Assembly: GCF_001984175.1 (NCBI RefSeq)
Contig: NZ_MTQP01000066.1
Location: forward strand, 372,001 to 436,000
Direction: 5' to 3'
DNA: 64,000 nucleotides
From: Saccharothrix sp. ALI-22-I
GTDB taxonomy: Bacteria; Actinomycetota; Actinomycetes; Mycobacteriales; Pseudonocardiaceae
Positions 42,319 through 51,305 of the stretch are shown here, piece after piece. Position numbers and translations under genes: made by a program. The first letter of the stretch is position 1. Each line of letters begins with the position of its first letter. Under the pieces are notes generated by a model. The model made no database searches. It was not told the origin of the DNA and saw only the letters and a program-made list of their open reading frames with translations.

Positions 42319-43263
42319 TCAGCATCTTTCCTCGAAGCCTACGTAGAGCAACTTGACAGCGAGCGCGGACGCGGCCGGCGCATAGCGCGTGCGGCGGGAC
42401 TGGAACTCGGCCCAGGCGTCGGCCGGATCACGTTCGACCCGCAGGCCCGCCTCGGTGAGCAGGCTCACGGTGTCGGCGAACGCCCGGTCCTCCCGGCCGT
42501 GCAGGCTGATCGTGCTGCGAGGCGGCTCCGCGCCCGTGCTCGCCAGGGCCTCGGTGATGCAGTCGGTGCCGTTGACCAACACCGCGGTGGTGTGGGGTGG
42601 AGCCCAGGCGGGGGCGATGGACTCGGCGAGCGCCGCCACGTCGAGCATGATGACGACCGTCTCCAACCAGCACCGCCGCTCGGAGGGCCGGGTGTAGAGC
42701 AGGGCGGGCCACGCCCGGTGCGCGCGGCGCAACTCGACGAGCCAGGCCGCCCACACCGCGAGCACGCGGTCGAGCCGTTCGCGGCCACCCACATCGAGGT
42801 AACCGGCCAACAGTTCCTCGGCCACGCGGACGTCAGCGCGCTCGGCGCACTGCCGTTCGCGCATGCCGTAGGCCTCACCGGTGCGCAGCACGTAGACGCC
42901 GAACAGCACGACCAGGGCCGTGCGGCCGGTGTGGGCGACCGGCGCGGGCACGTCCGCGCCGAGTCCGATGGAGGCCAGCAGCAGCCCCGCCTCCCAGGCC
43001 GTGAGCCAGGCCACCAGCACCACGACCAGGCCGACCGGGGCACTGAGCGCCATCGCCCGGGAGCCGAGGCGCGCGCCGAGGCGCTCACCGACCCACCGGA
43101 ACCCCGCACCGGACCACCGCACCAGCCGGTGCACCGGGAGCGAGCCGCCGGACGTCGCCGCCGCCGCCCGCACACCGGTCACCGACACCGCGAGCAGCAC
43201 GGCGGCACCCAGCGCCAGCAGCGCGGGACGCAGCACCGCGCCCACGTCGGAATAGACATCCAT
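42319..43263 (-). CDS. Membrane protein of unknown function
   Basis: 314 residues from ATG 43263, with GGGGGAGG eight bases upstream; a longer start at 43338 is unlikely. Three or four hydrophobic segments lie in the first 140 residues (LALGAAVLLAVSVTGV, PVGLVVVLVAWLTAW, TALVVLFGVYVL). A cytoplasmic helical and alpha/beta domain of about 170 residues follows and ends with an acidic-aromatic tail. I do not recognise the family. It diverges from the ATPase at 43668 across a 404-bp region holding two dyads. Confidence 0.65.
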   Translation of the reverse strand: MDVYSDVGAVLRPALLALGAAVLLAVSVTGVRAAAATSGGSLPVHRLVRWSGAGFRWVGERLGARLGSRAMALSAPVGLVVVLVAWLTAWEAGLLLASIGLGADVPAPVAHTGRTALVVLFGVYVLRTGEAYGMRERQCAERADVRVAEELLAGYLDVGGRERLDRVLAVWAAWLVELRRAHRAWPALLYTRPSERRCWLETVVIMLDVAALAESIAPAWAPPHTTAVLVNGTDCITEALASTGAEPPRSTISLHGREDRAFADTVSLLTEAGLRVERDPADAWAEFQSRRTRYAPAASALAVKLLYVGFEERC

Positions 43264-43450
43264 CCAGATCCTCCCCCACCACCGCGGCCGGCATACCGGC
43301 CGCCGCCCTCCCGATCCGGAAACCATTCCACGTCCCACGGCTAATTCGATACAGCGAGCGTTTATCGGGGAACTCGGAGTACCAGCCTGACTGCGGGAAC
43401 CGAGCGGCGGACACCCCGCGTGACCACTTTGGGCTATTGGGGTGAAACCG

Positions 43451-43462
43451 CACCCCGGGGTG
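43451..43462. promoter_or_regulatory. 12-bp palindrome in the 43.3-43.7 kb intergenic region
   Basis: CACCCCGGGGTG, perfectly self-complementary. It lies 11 bp before the left arm of the larger dyad. Confidence 0.4.
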
Positions 43463-43473
43463 CCCCGGAACGA

Positions 43474-43527
43474 CAGCTAACGGAATCCGGATGTGCTGAC
43501 GGAGATGACCCCGGACTCTGTTAGCTG
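43474..43527. promoter_or_regulatory. Long imperfect dyad in divergent intergenic region
   Basis: CAGCTAACGGAATCCGG (43474-43490) and CCGGACTCTGTTAGCTG (43511-43527) are complementary at 15 of 17 positions with a 20-nt loop. The 404-bp gap (43264-43667) between the divergent membrane-protein and ATPase genes holds this dyad, the nearby palindrome, and no gene I can support. It may be a regulator-binding dyad or an RNA leader hairpin for the gene at 43668. Confidence 0.5.
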
Positions 43528-43667
43528 AATGCCCCGCGAATGGGTGGGAGGCACGATGAGGAACGTCCGGCGAGCGTGTGCCGGATTCACCTCTGTCCGG
43601 CGGGGCACCACGACGTCGGCAGACAGCACCGCGTCGGCCGGGCGTCCCCCGGCGAAAGGAGACCACG

Positions 43668-45071
43668 ATGTCCTGGCGTTTGATCGCGCGTCCCGGTCTG
43701 CCCGACCTGCTGGCCGGCGCGCTCGCCGCGGCCCGTCCGGGGCCGCTGGTGCTGGCCGGCGAGACCGGCGTGGGCCGGTCGACCGCGCTGGAACTGGCCG
43801 CGCAGATGGTGGACGAGCGGGCCGACGCCCTGATCACCCTGCGCGGCAGGCCCGGTCACCTGGCGACCCTGCGCGGCCACCTGCCCGCGGACGTGCCGGT
43901 GCCGCGCACCGGTGGCCTGGACGCGGTGACCGACGCGCTGGAGAAGCACGCCGACGGGCGCCGTCCCGTGGTGCTGCTGGACGACGCGCACCTCGCCGAC
44001 CACGCCACCGTCCAGGTGCTGCGGGCACTGCACGTGCGCACCGGCGCTCCACTGATCGTGACCCTCGCCACCGACGCGGGCCACGACCCGCTGGACTCCC
44101 TGCGCTACGAATCGGGCTTCCGACGCGTGAACCTCCCGCCACTGTCCGGGTCCGAAGTCGCCGAGCTGGCGTCGGCCGTGCTCGACGGTCCGGTGGACGA
44201 GGCGACCGCCGAGGCGTTGCGGGCCGCGACCGGCGGCAACCCGGACCTGCTGCGGCGCTACCTCACGGCGGGCGCGCTGAGCGCGGAGGTGCGGCCCGGA
44301 GGCCGGGGGCTGGCACTGACCGGCGTCCCCCGGCAGGGCGTCGAGCTGGACCCGCGGGGGCGGGCGCGGCTGCGTTCGGCGGTCGCGCGGGCGTGGCGGG
44401 ACCTGGAGCTGGACACGCTGGACCAGCTGTGCCGCCTCGCGCTGCTGGCGGGCGAGGAGGGGGCCGTGTCGCTGGTGTGGCCGCAGGCCCTGCTGCTGCG
44501 CGGCCAGGTGGCCGAAGCGCTGCGGTTCCTGGACGCGACGGAGGCGGAGCCGGCCGAGGCACGGGTGCTCACGCGCGCGTTCGTGCTGGCGTTCGGCCCG
44601 TCCGGGGTGTTCGGCACGGAGAAGGCGTGCGCGCTGCTGGACGACGCCGCCCGCGCCAACCCCGCGTGGGCCAATCGGCTGGACGCGGTGCGCGCGTGGC
44701 TGCTCGCGCTGGCCGGGGACACCGCCGAGGCGCGGCAGGTCGTGGACGACCTGGCGGCCGGTCCGGACCAGCGGGTCGCGGTGTTCGCCCAGGCGGCGCT
44801 CGCGGCGATCGCGCTGGCCGACCACCGGCCCGCCGTGGCCGTGTCGGCGCTGCGCCGCGCGCTGATCGGCGCGGAACGCCTGCGCGACGAACTGCCGTGG
44901 CTGCCGCCGTACCTGACCGCCGGCCTGGTGGACGGGCTGTTCCTGGTCGGCCGGCTGACCGAGGCCACCGCGACCGCCGCGCAGCTTCGGACTCACGCAG
45001 GGCATTGGGCCGTCGCCGTTTCCCTGGGCGCGCCGGTGGACGCGGATTTTCAGCGCATGAACAGCAGGTAG
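43668..45071 (+). CDS. Degenerate AAA/STAND-type ATPase, LuxR-family-like without HTH
   Basis: 467 residues; AAAGGAG six bases before ATG 43668. The N-terminal NTPase-like fold has a Walker A-like GETGVGRST (31-39) in which the essential Lys is Arg37, and a Walker B-like VVLLDDAH (D105, D106). The C-terminal half is alpha-helical and TPR-like (AEALRFLDATEAEPAEARVLTRAF). It ends without the LuxR helix-turn-helix seen in the large regulators (about 900 residues) it resembles. It could be a truncated regulator, a non-hydrolysing scaffold, or a decoy. It lies in the same direction as the regulator at 45149. Confidence 0.7.
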   Translation: MSWRLIARPGLPDLLAGALAAARPGPLVLAGETGVGRSTALELAAQMVDERADALITLRGRPGHLATLRGHLPADVPVPRTGGLDAVTDALEKHADGRRPVVLLDDAHLADHATVQVLRALHVRTGAPLIVTLATDAGHDPLDSLRYESGFRRVNLPPLSGSEVAELASAVLDGPVDEATAEALRAATGGNPDLLRRYLTAGALSAEVRPGGRGLALTGVPRQGVELDPRGRARLRSAVARAWRDLELDTLDQLCRLALLAGEEGAVSLVWPQALLLRGQVAEALRFLDATEAEPAEARVLTRAFVLAFGPSGVFGTEKACALLDDAARANPAWANRLDAVRAWLLALAGDTAEARQVVDDLAAGPDQRVAVFAQAALAAIALADHRPAVAVSALRRALIGAERLRDELPWLPPYLTAGLVDGLFLVGRLTEATATAAQLRTHAGHWAVAVSLGAPVDADFQRMNSR

Positions 45072-45148
45072 CCGCGGCCCGGCCGAAAATTTCGCGGCGG
45101 GAGAAGCGAACCGATAGGTTGAGCGCACCGGGAGGGCTGGGGGAGATT

Positions 45149-45961
45149 GTGGGAACACGGAGAAACAGGCAGGAATTGGCGCAGTTCCTCCGTCGATGCC
45201 GGGAACGGACCAGACCTGCCGACCTCGGCCTGCCCAGCGGCGCCCGCCGCCGCACCCCCGGTCTGCGCCGCGAGGAGATCGCCGTCCTCGCCGGGCTGAG
45301 CCCGACCTGGTACACCTACCTTGAACAGGGACGGGACATCCGGCCGTCGACGGAGGTGCTGGCCAGCCTGGCGCGCGTGCTGCGGTTGAGCAACGACGAG
45401 CGCACCTACCTGTACCTGCTGGCGACGGGCAATCCGCCGTCCGATGAAAGACCGCGCAACGACACGTCCGACGACGCGGTGGTCAGTTCAGTCGTGGCGC
45501 GGATGGCGCACAACGGCCTTCCGGTGTACGCCGCCGACATTCACGGCGACATAGTGGCGTGGAACGACACGGCGGTCAATTGGTACACCGACTTCGGCGC
45601 GCTTCCGGATGATCGCCGGAACATGCTGTGGTGGATGTTGACGGCACCGGAGGCGCGTGATCGATTCGTCAACTGGGAGGAGGAGACCCGGGACGTCGTG
45701 GGCCGGTTCCGACGGGCGGCGGCGGCCCGCGCGTGGGACGCCCGGTTCGAGGAGTTGACCGGCATGATGCGCGACGCCAGCCCCGAGTTCCGCGAGTGGT
45801 GGTCCTCGCACTACGTCAGCAAGCAGCGCACCCGGCTGCGGGAACTGTGGGTCGACGGTGAGCTGCGGGTGGTCCAGCTCGCCGTGCTCAACCTGGCCGA
45901 CTCGACGCGCTCGGTGGTCCTGCACCTCCCGCCCGACGAGACCGACGCGACGCCGGGGTAG
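45149..45961 (+). CDS. XRE-family regulator with MmyB-like ligand-binding domain (3)
   Basis: 270 residues from GTG 45149, just after GGGGGAGATT. HTH: FLRRCRERTRPADLGLP, RRTPGLRREEIAVLAGLSPTWYTYLEQG. MmyB-like half: LPVYAADIHGDIVAWNDTAVNWY, MLWWMLTAPEARDRF, then ELRVVQLAVLNLADSTRSVVL. It is more distant from the other two MmyB-type regulators than they are from each other. It lies directly upstream of the polyketide synthase and may regulate it through the palindromes at 45963-45989. Confidence 0.88.
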   Translation: MGTRRNRQELAQFLRRCRERTRPADLGLPSGARRRTPGLRREEIAVLAGLSPTWYTYLEQGRDIRPSTEVLASLARVLRLSNDERTYLYLLATGNPPSDERPRNDTSDDAVVSSVVARMAHNGLPVYAADIHGDIVAWNDTAVNWYTDFGALPDDRRNMLWWMLTAPEARDRFVNWEEETRDVVGRFRRAAAARAWDARFEELTGMMRDASPEFREWWSSHYVSKQRTRLRELWVDGELRVVQLAVLNLADSTRSVVLHLPPDETDATPG

Positions 45962-45962
45962 A

Positions 45963-45989
45963 CGTATCGCGATACGACTGTACGGTCGT
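45963..45989. promoter_or_regulatory. Overlapping palindromes upstream of the PKS gene
   Basis: CGTATCGCGATACG (45963-45976) is perfectly palindromic, and ACGACTGTACGGTCGT (45974-45989) is palindromic at 14 of 16 positions. They begin just after the regulator stop and lie about 160 bp before the PKS start. Confidence 0.45.
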
Positions 45990-46147
45990 GCGCCCGTACC
46001 GCCGTCCGGTGGTTCTCCGTTAAGTCGAGGTTGTCCCGCTCCGGTCGCACGACCGATCATGGGGCGTCTGCTGGATCGGATCGGGGGCCGGACTGGACAC
46101 CGTCGTCGCGCGCCGTCGTGCGCCCCCGTGCGTGCGATGGGAGCAAA

Positions 46148-49100
46148 ATGCGCGAGGAACTGCGGGATGCCCGGGAGCCGGTCGCGGTGGTCGGAATCGG
46201 CTGCCGGCTACCGGGGGCGTGCGGTCCGCAGGAGCTGTGGGCCGTGCTCGCGTCCGGGTCCGACACGGTCGGGGAGATCCCGGACCGGGTGGAGGTGGAC
46301 GACCGGATCACCACGCGCGTGGGCGGGTTCCTCCCCGACGTGGACCGGTTCGACGCGGACTTCTTCGGCATCTCCGGCCACGAGGCGGCCCGGATCGACC
46401 CGCAACACCGGCAGATGATCGAGGTCGCGTGGGAGGCCTTCGAGGACGCGGGCCTCGGCGCGGAAACCCTGGCGGGCAGCCGGACCGGGGTCTACACGGC
46501 CTGCCTCAACGCCGACTACTGGGACGTGGTGCGCGCGGCGGGGCTGTCCGACATGCACGCGGTGGCCGGCAACGGTGCCTGGGGCATGCCCGCGGGCCGG
46601 CTGTCGCACCTGCTCGACCTGCGCGGGCCGAGCCTGGGCGTGGAGGCGACGTGCGCGACGTCGCTGCTGGCCGTGCACCTGGCGTGCCGCGATCTGTGGT
46701 CCGGTCAGGCCGACGCGGCGCTCGTGGCGGGGGTGAACCTGCTGCTGTCACGCGATTTCTACGTGGCCCTGTCCGACGCCGGTATCCTGTCGCAGGACGG
46801 GCGGGCGCGATTCGCGGACGCGGACACCGACGGGTACGTGCGCAGCGAGGGCGCCGTGGCGGTAGTGCTCAAACCCCTGAGCGCGGCACTGCGCGACGGC
46901 GACCGCGTGTACGCCACGATCCTGGGCGGCGCGGTCAACAACAACGGCCGGGGCAGCGACACCCTGATCACGCCGAGCGTGGACGGCCAGGTGGCCATGC
47001 TGCACGCGGCCCACGCCGACGCCGGCGTGACCGCCGACGAGGTGGACTACGTCGAGGCGCACGGCGCGGGAACACCGGTCGGCGACCAGGTCGAACTGAG
47101 CGCCCTGCGCGAAGTGTTCGGATCGCGCTCACGGCCGTGCCTGATCGGCTCGGTGAAGTCGAACGTAGGCCACATCGAGTCGGCCGCCGGCCTCGCGGGC
47201 CTGGCCAAGACCGCACTCGCCCTGCACCACGGAGTCGTGCCCGCAACGCTGCACGTGCACACGCCGCACCCGGTGCTGGCGGACACGTCACTGGAGCCGG
47301 TCCCGTCCGCACGCCCCTGGCCGAACACCGGGCGGCTGCCACTGGCAGGCATCAGCTCGTTCGGCCTGTCGGCAACGAACGTCCACCTGGTACTACGCGC
47401 CGCACCCGACAGCAAGGCCGCCTCCGCGACCCACCCAGAGGCCGTTGCGGCACGGGAGGCGCATCTCATCCCGGTGTCGGCGCGCAGTGAGGCCGCCGCC
47501 CGGGAACTCGCGGTGGCGTACGCGGAGCTGGTGGAGCGCCTGGGTGACGACGGGTTGGTGGACGTCGCCTACAGCGCGGCTACGCGGCGCAGTCACCACC
47601 AGAACCGGATCGCGGTGGCCGGTGCGGATGCGGCCGGTATTGCGGCGGAGCTGCGGGCGGCGGCCAGTGGGCCGAATACTGTTGGCACACAGCGGAAGTC
47701 TCGGGTGGTGTTCGTCTACTCCGGACAAGGGTCGCAGTGGAAGGGTATGGGGCGCGACCTGTACGAGACGGAGCCGACGTTTCGCCGGGTGTTCACCGAG
47801 TGCGCCGAGGCGATCCGGGCGGAGGCGGGGTGGTGGTTGCCGGACCGGCTCGACGAGCTGGACGGCCCGGCTGAGCTCCAGCCGGCGCTGTGGGCCTTCC
47901 AGGTGGCGCTGGCCTCGACCTGGCGGGCGTGGGGCCTGGAGCCCGATGCCGTCGTCGGGCACTCGATGGGTGAGATCGCCGCCGCCTGCACGGCGGGCGC
48001 GCTGACGTTGCGGGACGGTGCGGCGATCGCGTCCCGCCGTGGGCGGCTCGTCGAGCGGCTGCCGGGGCGGGGCGCGATGGCGGCGGTCGGCGTCGGCGAA
48101 CAGGAAACCCGCCGTGCCATCGGCGAACGCGGGGACGAGGTCGCGGTGGCCGTGGTGAACGGGCCGGATTCCGTGGTGCTGGCCGGAGATCCGGACGCAC
48201 TGGACGAGGTGGTGGCGCCGCTGCGCGCCGCGGGCGTGTTCTGCCGGCCCGTGAACGTCGATTACGCCTCCCACTCGCCGCAGATCGAGCCGGTCCGCGC
48301 CGAGTTGACCGAACTGCTGGCCGATGTGGCGCCGCGCGAGGCGGTGATCCCTCTGCGCTCCACCGTGACCGGCGACCTGGTGCGCGGTCCCGAACTGGAC
48401 GGCGACTACTGGGTGCGGAACCTGCGCGAGCAGGTGCGGTTCGGGCCGGTGGTGGAAGCCGTGCTGGCCGAGGGCGGGCCGGTGACGTTCGTGGAGATCA
48501 GCCCGCACGCCGTGCTGGGCACGGTGCTGGAGGACCGGTTGCGGGACGCGGACGTGGACGGCGTGGCGATCACGTCGGTGTTGCGCGACGAACCCGCGCT
48601 GGGGACGATGCTGGCCGGCCTCGGCACGGCGTACACCCGCGGCCACACCGTGGTGTGGGACGCCGTGCAGCCGCGCGGTGCGTTGGTCGATCTGCCCCGC
48701 TACCCGTGGCAGGGACGCACGCACCGGGTCCCGGCGAAGGCATCGGCGGCACGGCTGACCGACGACGTGCGGACGTTCGACCCGGGCCGCACGGCACCCG
48801 CGCCCGACGACCTCGTGGGCGTGTGCCTGGACGTGGCGCTGTCGGCGGTGTCCCGGGTGATCGACGGTGGGTTCGAGCTGACCGAACCGCACCGGCACGG
48901 CACCGCGACGCCCGGCAGCCCGCTGCGGGTCGTGCTGCACCCGGCGGCCCGCGGCTGGGAGTTCGCGGTCCGTGCCGAGGAGAACGCCGAGGACGGCCTG
49001 TGCACGTGGACCACCGTCCTCAGCGGCCAGGCTTCCCCCGGCCCGGCAACGCTGCCGACCTACGACGTCACCGATCCGTTGCCCGCCTTCGCGTCACGCG

Positions 49101-49513
49101 CCGACCTCCTGTCCACCCTCGTCCCCACCGACCTCGCCGACCTCGATTCCCTTGTCCTGCAAAAGGATCGACCGGGCCCTTGCCGGACGTGCACCGGGAC
49201 CGGACTGGTGCTGGACGCCGACGGGATCGCAGTGGGCGAGCTGCGCCTCCGCACGGCCGAGCCCGCACCCCGGCAGACGTCCGTGGCGGAGTGGTTCGTC
49301 GACGCCCTGCGCACGACACTGGGCGCGGACCACGTCGACCGCACCCGCCCCCTGTCGGACCAGGGCATGGACTCGATGCTCGCGGCCAAGCTGCTCGCCC
49401 GCATCCGCACGGAACTGGGCGTCCGCCTGCCGGCCCGGTCCGTGCTGGGCGCGAACACCGTGGAATCCGTGATCACCGAACTGTCCCACGCGATGGCCCA
49501 ACCCCACGGATGA
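46148..49513 (+). CDS. Type I polyketide synthase, KS-AT-(unknown)-ACP
   Basis: 1121 residues. KS at about 10-425 with C169, H305 (EAHGAGT) and H342 (NVGHIES); the nucleophile loop reads EATCATSLL instead of the usual DTACSSSL. AT at about 530-830 with GQGSQWKGMG, GHSMGE (S606) and YASHS (706-710, H709), a motif associated with methylmalonyl- rather than malonyl-CoA. Residues about 860-1020 have no clear DH, KR or ER motifs (a degenerate DH or product-template-like segment is possible). ACP at about 1045-1115 with GMDSM (S1076). No KR and no thioesterase. Only ATG 46148 gives a standard KS start (EPVAVVGIGCRLPGA); a longer frame start upstream is not supported. The product cannot be predicted. 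Confidence 0.9.
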   Translation: MREELRDAREPVAVVGIGCRLPGACGPQELWAVLASGSDTVGEIPDRVEVDDRITTRVGGFLPDVDRFDADFFGISGHEAARIDPQHRQMIEVAWEAFEDAGLGAETLAGSRTGVYTACLNADYWDVVRAAGLSDMHAVAGNGAWGMPAGRLSHLLDLRGPSLGVEATCATSLLAVHLACRDLWSGQADAALVAGVNLLLSRDFYVALSDAGILSQDGRARFADADTDGYVRSEGAVAVVLKPLSAALRDGDRVYATILGGAVNNNGRGSDTLITPSVDGQVAMLHAAHADAGVTADEVDYVEAHGAGTPVGDQVELSALREVFGSRSRPCLIGSVKSNVGHIESAAGLAGLAKTALALHHGVVPATLHVHTPHPVLADTSLEPVPSARPWPNTGRLPLAGISSFGLSATNVHLVLRAAPDSKAASATHPEAVAAREAHLIPVSARSEAAARELAVAYAELVERLGDDGLVDVAYSAATRRSHHQNRIAVAGADAAGIAAELRAAASGPNTVGTQRKSRVVFVYSGQGSQWKGMGRDLYETEPTFRRVFTECAEAIRAEAGWWLPDRLDELDGPAELQPALWAFQVALASTWRAWGLEPDAVVGHSMGEIAAACTAGALTLRDGAAIASRRGRLVERLPGRGAMAAVGVGEQETRRAIGERGDEVAVAVVNGPDSVVLAGDPDALDEVVAPLRAAGVFCRPVNVDYASHSPQIEPVRAELTELLADVAPREAVIPLRSTVTGDLVRGPELDGDYWVRNLREQVRFGPVVEAVLAEGGPVTFVEISPHAVLGTVLEDRLRDADVDGVAITSVLRDEPALGTMLAGLGTAYTRGHTVVWDAVQPRGALVDLPRYPWQGRTHRVPAKASAARLTDDVRTFDPGRTAPAPDDLVGVCLDVALSAVSRVIDGGFELTEPHRHGTATPGSPLRVVLHPAARGWEFAVRAEENAEDGLCTWTTVLSGQASPGPATLPTYDVTDPLPAFASRADLLSTLVPTDLADLDSLVLQKDRPGPCRTCTGTGLVLDADGIAVGELRLRTAEPAPRQTSVAEWFVDALRTTLGADHVDRTRPLSDQGMDSMLAAKLLARIRTELGVRLPARSVLGANTVESVITELSHAMAQPHG

Positions 49514-49521
49514 CACGAGAG

Positions 49522-49559
49522 GTGCGGATCACCGGGTCGCCGGCGATCCCTTTCCGCAC
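49522..49559. terminator. Weak hairpin between convergent genes
   Basis: GTGCGGA (49522-49528) pairs with TCCGCAC (49553-49559) around a partly self-complementary loop, just past the PKS stop. Confidence 0.3.
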
Positions 49560-49590
49560 AACCGGACCTCCCGCTGCGGATGGGCCGGTG

Positions 49591-49989
49591 TCAGAAGTGG
49601 TCGGTCTCCGTCAGTTCGTGCTCGAAGGCGTCCGCGCTGGCGACGAGCATCTTGAGCGGGCGCTCGAACTCCTCCAGGACGCTCAGGTCCTCCAACGGCA
49701 CGGTGTGCTTGAGCAGCGCGACGCCGTCCACCACCGCCGCGCCGCCGACGAGCGACGTGCCGGCGAGTTCGAGCAGCCGACCCAGGTCGATCGCGTCGGC
49801 CCGGCCGACCGCAGAGGAGATCTCCAGCCACGCCCCGCCGTGCGCCTCCGGCACGTGGTGCACCGCGACCTGCTGGGTGCGGCTGTTCTCCGCGTCGAGC
49901 CGGAACCGCAGCCAGCTGTCCGTCTCCTCCAGCACCTCGTACCGCGTGCGGACGTAGTTGATCACATCGGTCCAACCGGTCACCGTCAT
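49591..49989 (-). CDS. Conserved actinobacterial hypothetical, YbjN/chaperone-like appearance
   Basis: 132 residues from ATG 49989. The pattern WTDVINYVRTRYEVLEETDSWL, then QQVAVHHVPEAHGGAWLEISSAVGRAD and LRLLELAGTSLVGGAAVVDGVALLKHTVPLEDL, has the strand-helix order of YbjN or type III chaperone-like folds, common as orphan genes in actinomycetes. Function unknown. It diverges from the NYN-domain gene across 150 bp. Confidence 0.62.
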   Translation of the reverse strand: MTVTGWTDVINYVRTRYEVLEETDSWLRFRLDAENSRTQQVAVHHVPEAHGGAWLEISSAVGRADAIDLGRLLELAGTSLVGGAAVVDGVALLKHTVPLEDLSVLEEFERPLKMLVASADAFEHELTETDHF

Positions 49990-50139
49990 TGCCTCCCCGC
50001 GTACACCCGGCCACCACCGTACTGTGTCGGACTGCGCCTGTACGGGTGACCGCGAGAACGTTCGTGCCGGTGACCGCCCACATCGGCGGACAACGACGTG
50101 GTCTCGCCGCCGGGTAAAGTCGGCCGGGTGGGGGAGATA

Positions 50140-50976
50140 GTGCGCATCGGTGTGTTCTACGACGGGACGTGGTTCGCTTATCTGAGTGATTTCTACGCCA
50201 CCGCGCATCCGCGCGCGGCCCGGATCTCGCTCGACGGCTTTCACGACGCGTTGCGCTGGTACGTCCACACCGAGACCGGCCGTGCGCTCGACGACTGCTC
50301 GGTGCACGAGGCGCACTACGTGCGCGGTCGCATCGAGACCCCCGCCACGTCCTTCGACGCCGCCCTGGCCGCCACCGGGGTGACCCGGCACGACCTCCCG
50401 CTGCACGGCGGCAAGGAGAAGGGCGTCGACGTCCACTTCGCACTCGAAGTGTGGGAGCGCGCCACCACCTGGCCGTTGCAGTGGGTCGTGCTGATCACCG
50501 GCGACGCCGACTTCACCCCGCTGGTGACCCGGCTGACCGGTCGCGGTGTGCGGGTCATCGTGCCGGTCGTCGATACGCAGTGGCCGGCATCGTCGGCTCC
50601 GCCCGCCTGGACGCCACGCACCGCGGCGCCACTACGGGCCGCGGCGACCCGGACGCCCGCTTTCGACGCGCTGTTCGCACCCGCCGACCGCTACGACTAC
50701 CCGCTGCGGCGCCCGTTCGTGCGTTCCACCGAGGTCGTGGCCTCCCCCGCGGGCTCGCCGCGCGGCCGCCGTCGCGGGACCGTCAGCGGCTGGCGGACCG
50801 GGCAGCCGCACGGCTTCATCACCGACACCCGCGGCGGCTCGTGGTTCGTCTCCCGCGACGACCTGCCCGACGGCCACACCGTGCTCCCCACCGGCACACC
50901 GGTGTCGTTCACCGGATCACCCACGCCGGCGGCGGGCCGGAAGTACCCGCGGGCGTACTCGATCCGCCCCGAATGA
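50140..50976 (+). CDS. NYN-domain (PIN-like) nuclease with C-terminal cold-shock-like domain
   Basis: 278 residues from GTG 50140, chosen because GGGGGAGATA precedes it as in the gene at 45149; GTG 50128 would add four residues. NYN/LabA-type motifs: GVFYDGTWF (Asp8), GGKEKGVDVHFAL and VVLITGDADFTPLV, the acidic Mg-binding set of RNA-cleaving PIN-like enzymes. A basic, proline-rich linker leads to a C-terminal beta-barrel (about 225-278: GTVSGWRTGQPHGFITD, then GSWFVSRDDLP, ending in an S/YSI strand) that looks like a cold-shock/S1-type RNA-binding fold. Probably an RNA-processing or RNA-degrading enzyme. Confidence 0.8.
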   Translation: MRIGVFYDGTWFAYLSDFYATAHPRAARISLDGFHDALRWYVHTETGRALDDCSVHEAHYVRGRIETPATSFDAALAATGVTRHDLPLHGGKEKGVDVHFALEVWERATTWPLQWVVLITGDADFTPLVTRLTGRGVRVIVPVVDTQWPASSAPPAWTPRTAAPLRAAATRTPAFDALFAPADRYDYPLRRPFVRSTEVVASPAGSPRGRRRGTVSGWRTGQPHGFITDTRGGSWFVSRDDLPDGHTVLPTGTPVSFTGSPTPAAGRKYPRAYSIRPE

Positions 50977-51206
50977 CCTCGGACGGGTCGCGGACAGGTC
51001 TTGGCTGAACGCCGGCTTGGCGCGCTCAACGGGTTCGGGGTCACTGCTTCCAGGTGATCGGCGACTTGAGGCAGTCGTCGGACCGTATCCGCGTTCGGGC
51101 AGGCGCACTGTCCGGTCGTTCGCACCACAACCGCAGGTCGGAGATCGGTTCCTCGCGACGATCAGCCAAGTGAGACCGGCAGGAGCACCAACAGCCTCCG
51201 GGCGCA

Positions 51207-51212
51207 TTGACA
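51207..51212 (+). promoter_or_regulatory. TTGACA -35-like box of a candidate small transcription unit
   Basis: A consensus TTGACA in an AT-richer patch between two genes. The -10 at the right distance is weak (GAAATT), but a small ORF and a strong hairpin follow in the same direction. Confidence 0.35.
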
Positions 51213-51305
51213 TGTTTCGATAACTTCCTCGAAATTTTAGGTCATCGGCATCCATGATCAACCGCGATAGCCGCCGTCGCGCCTTCACCCGGAAGGAGAG
51301 CCCTG

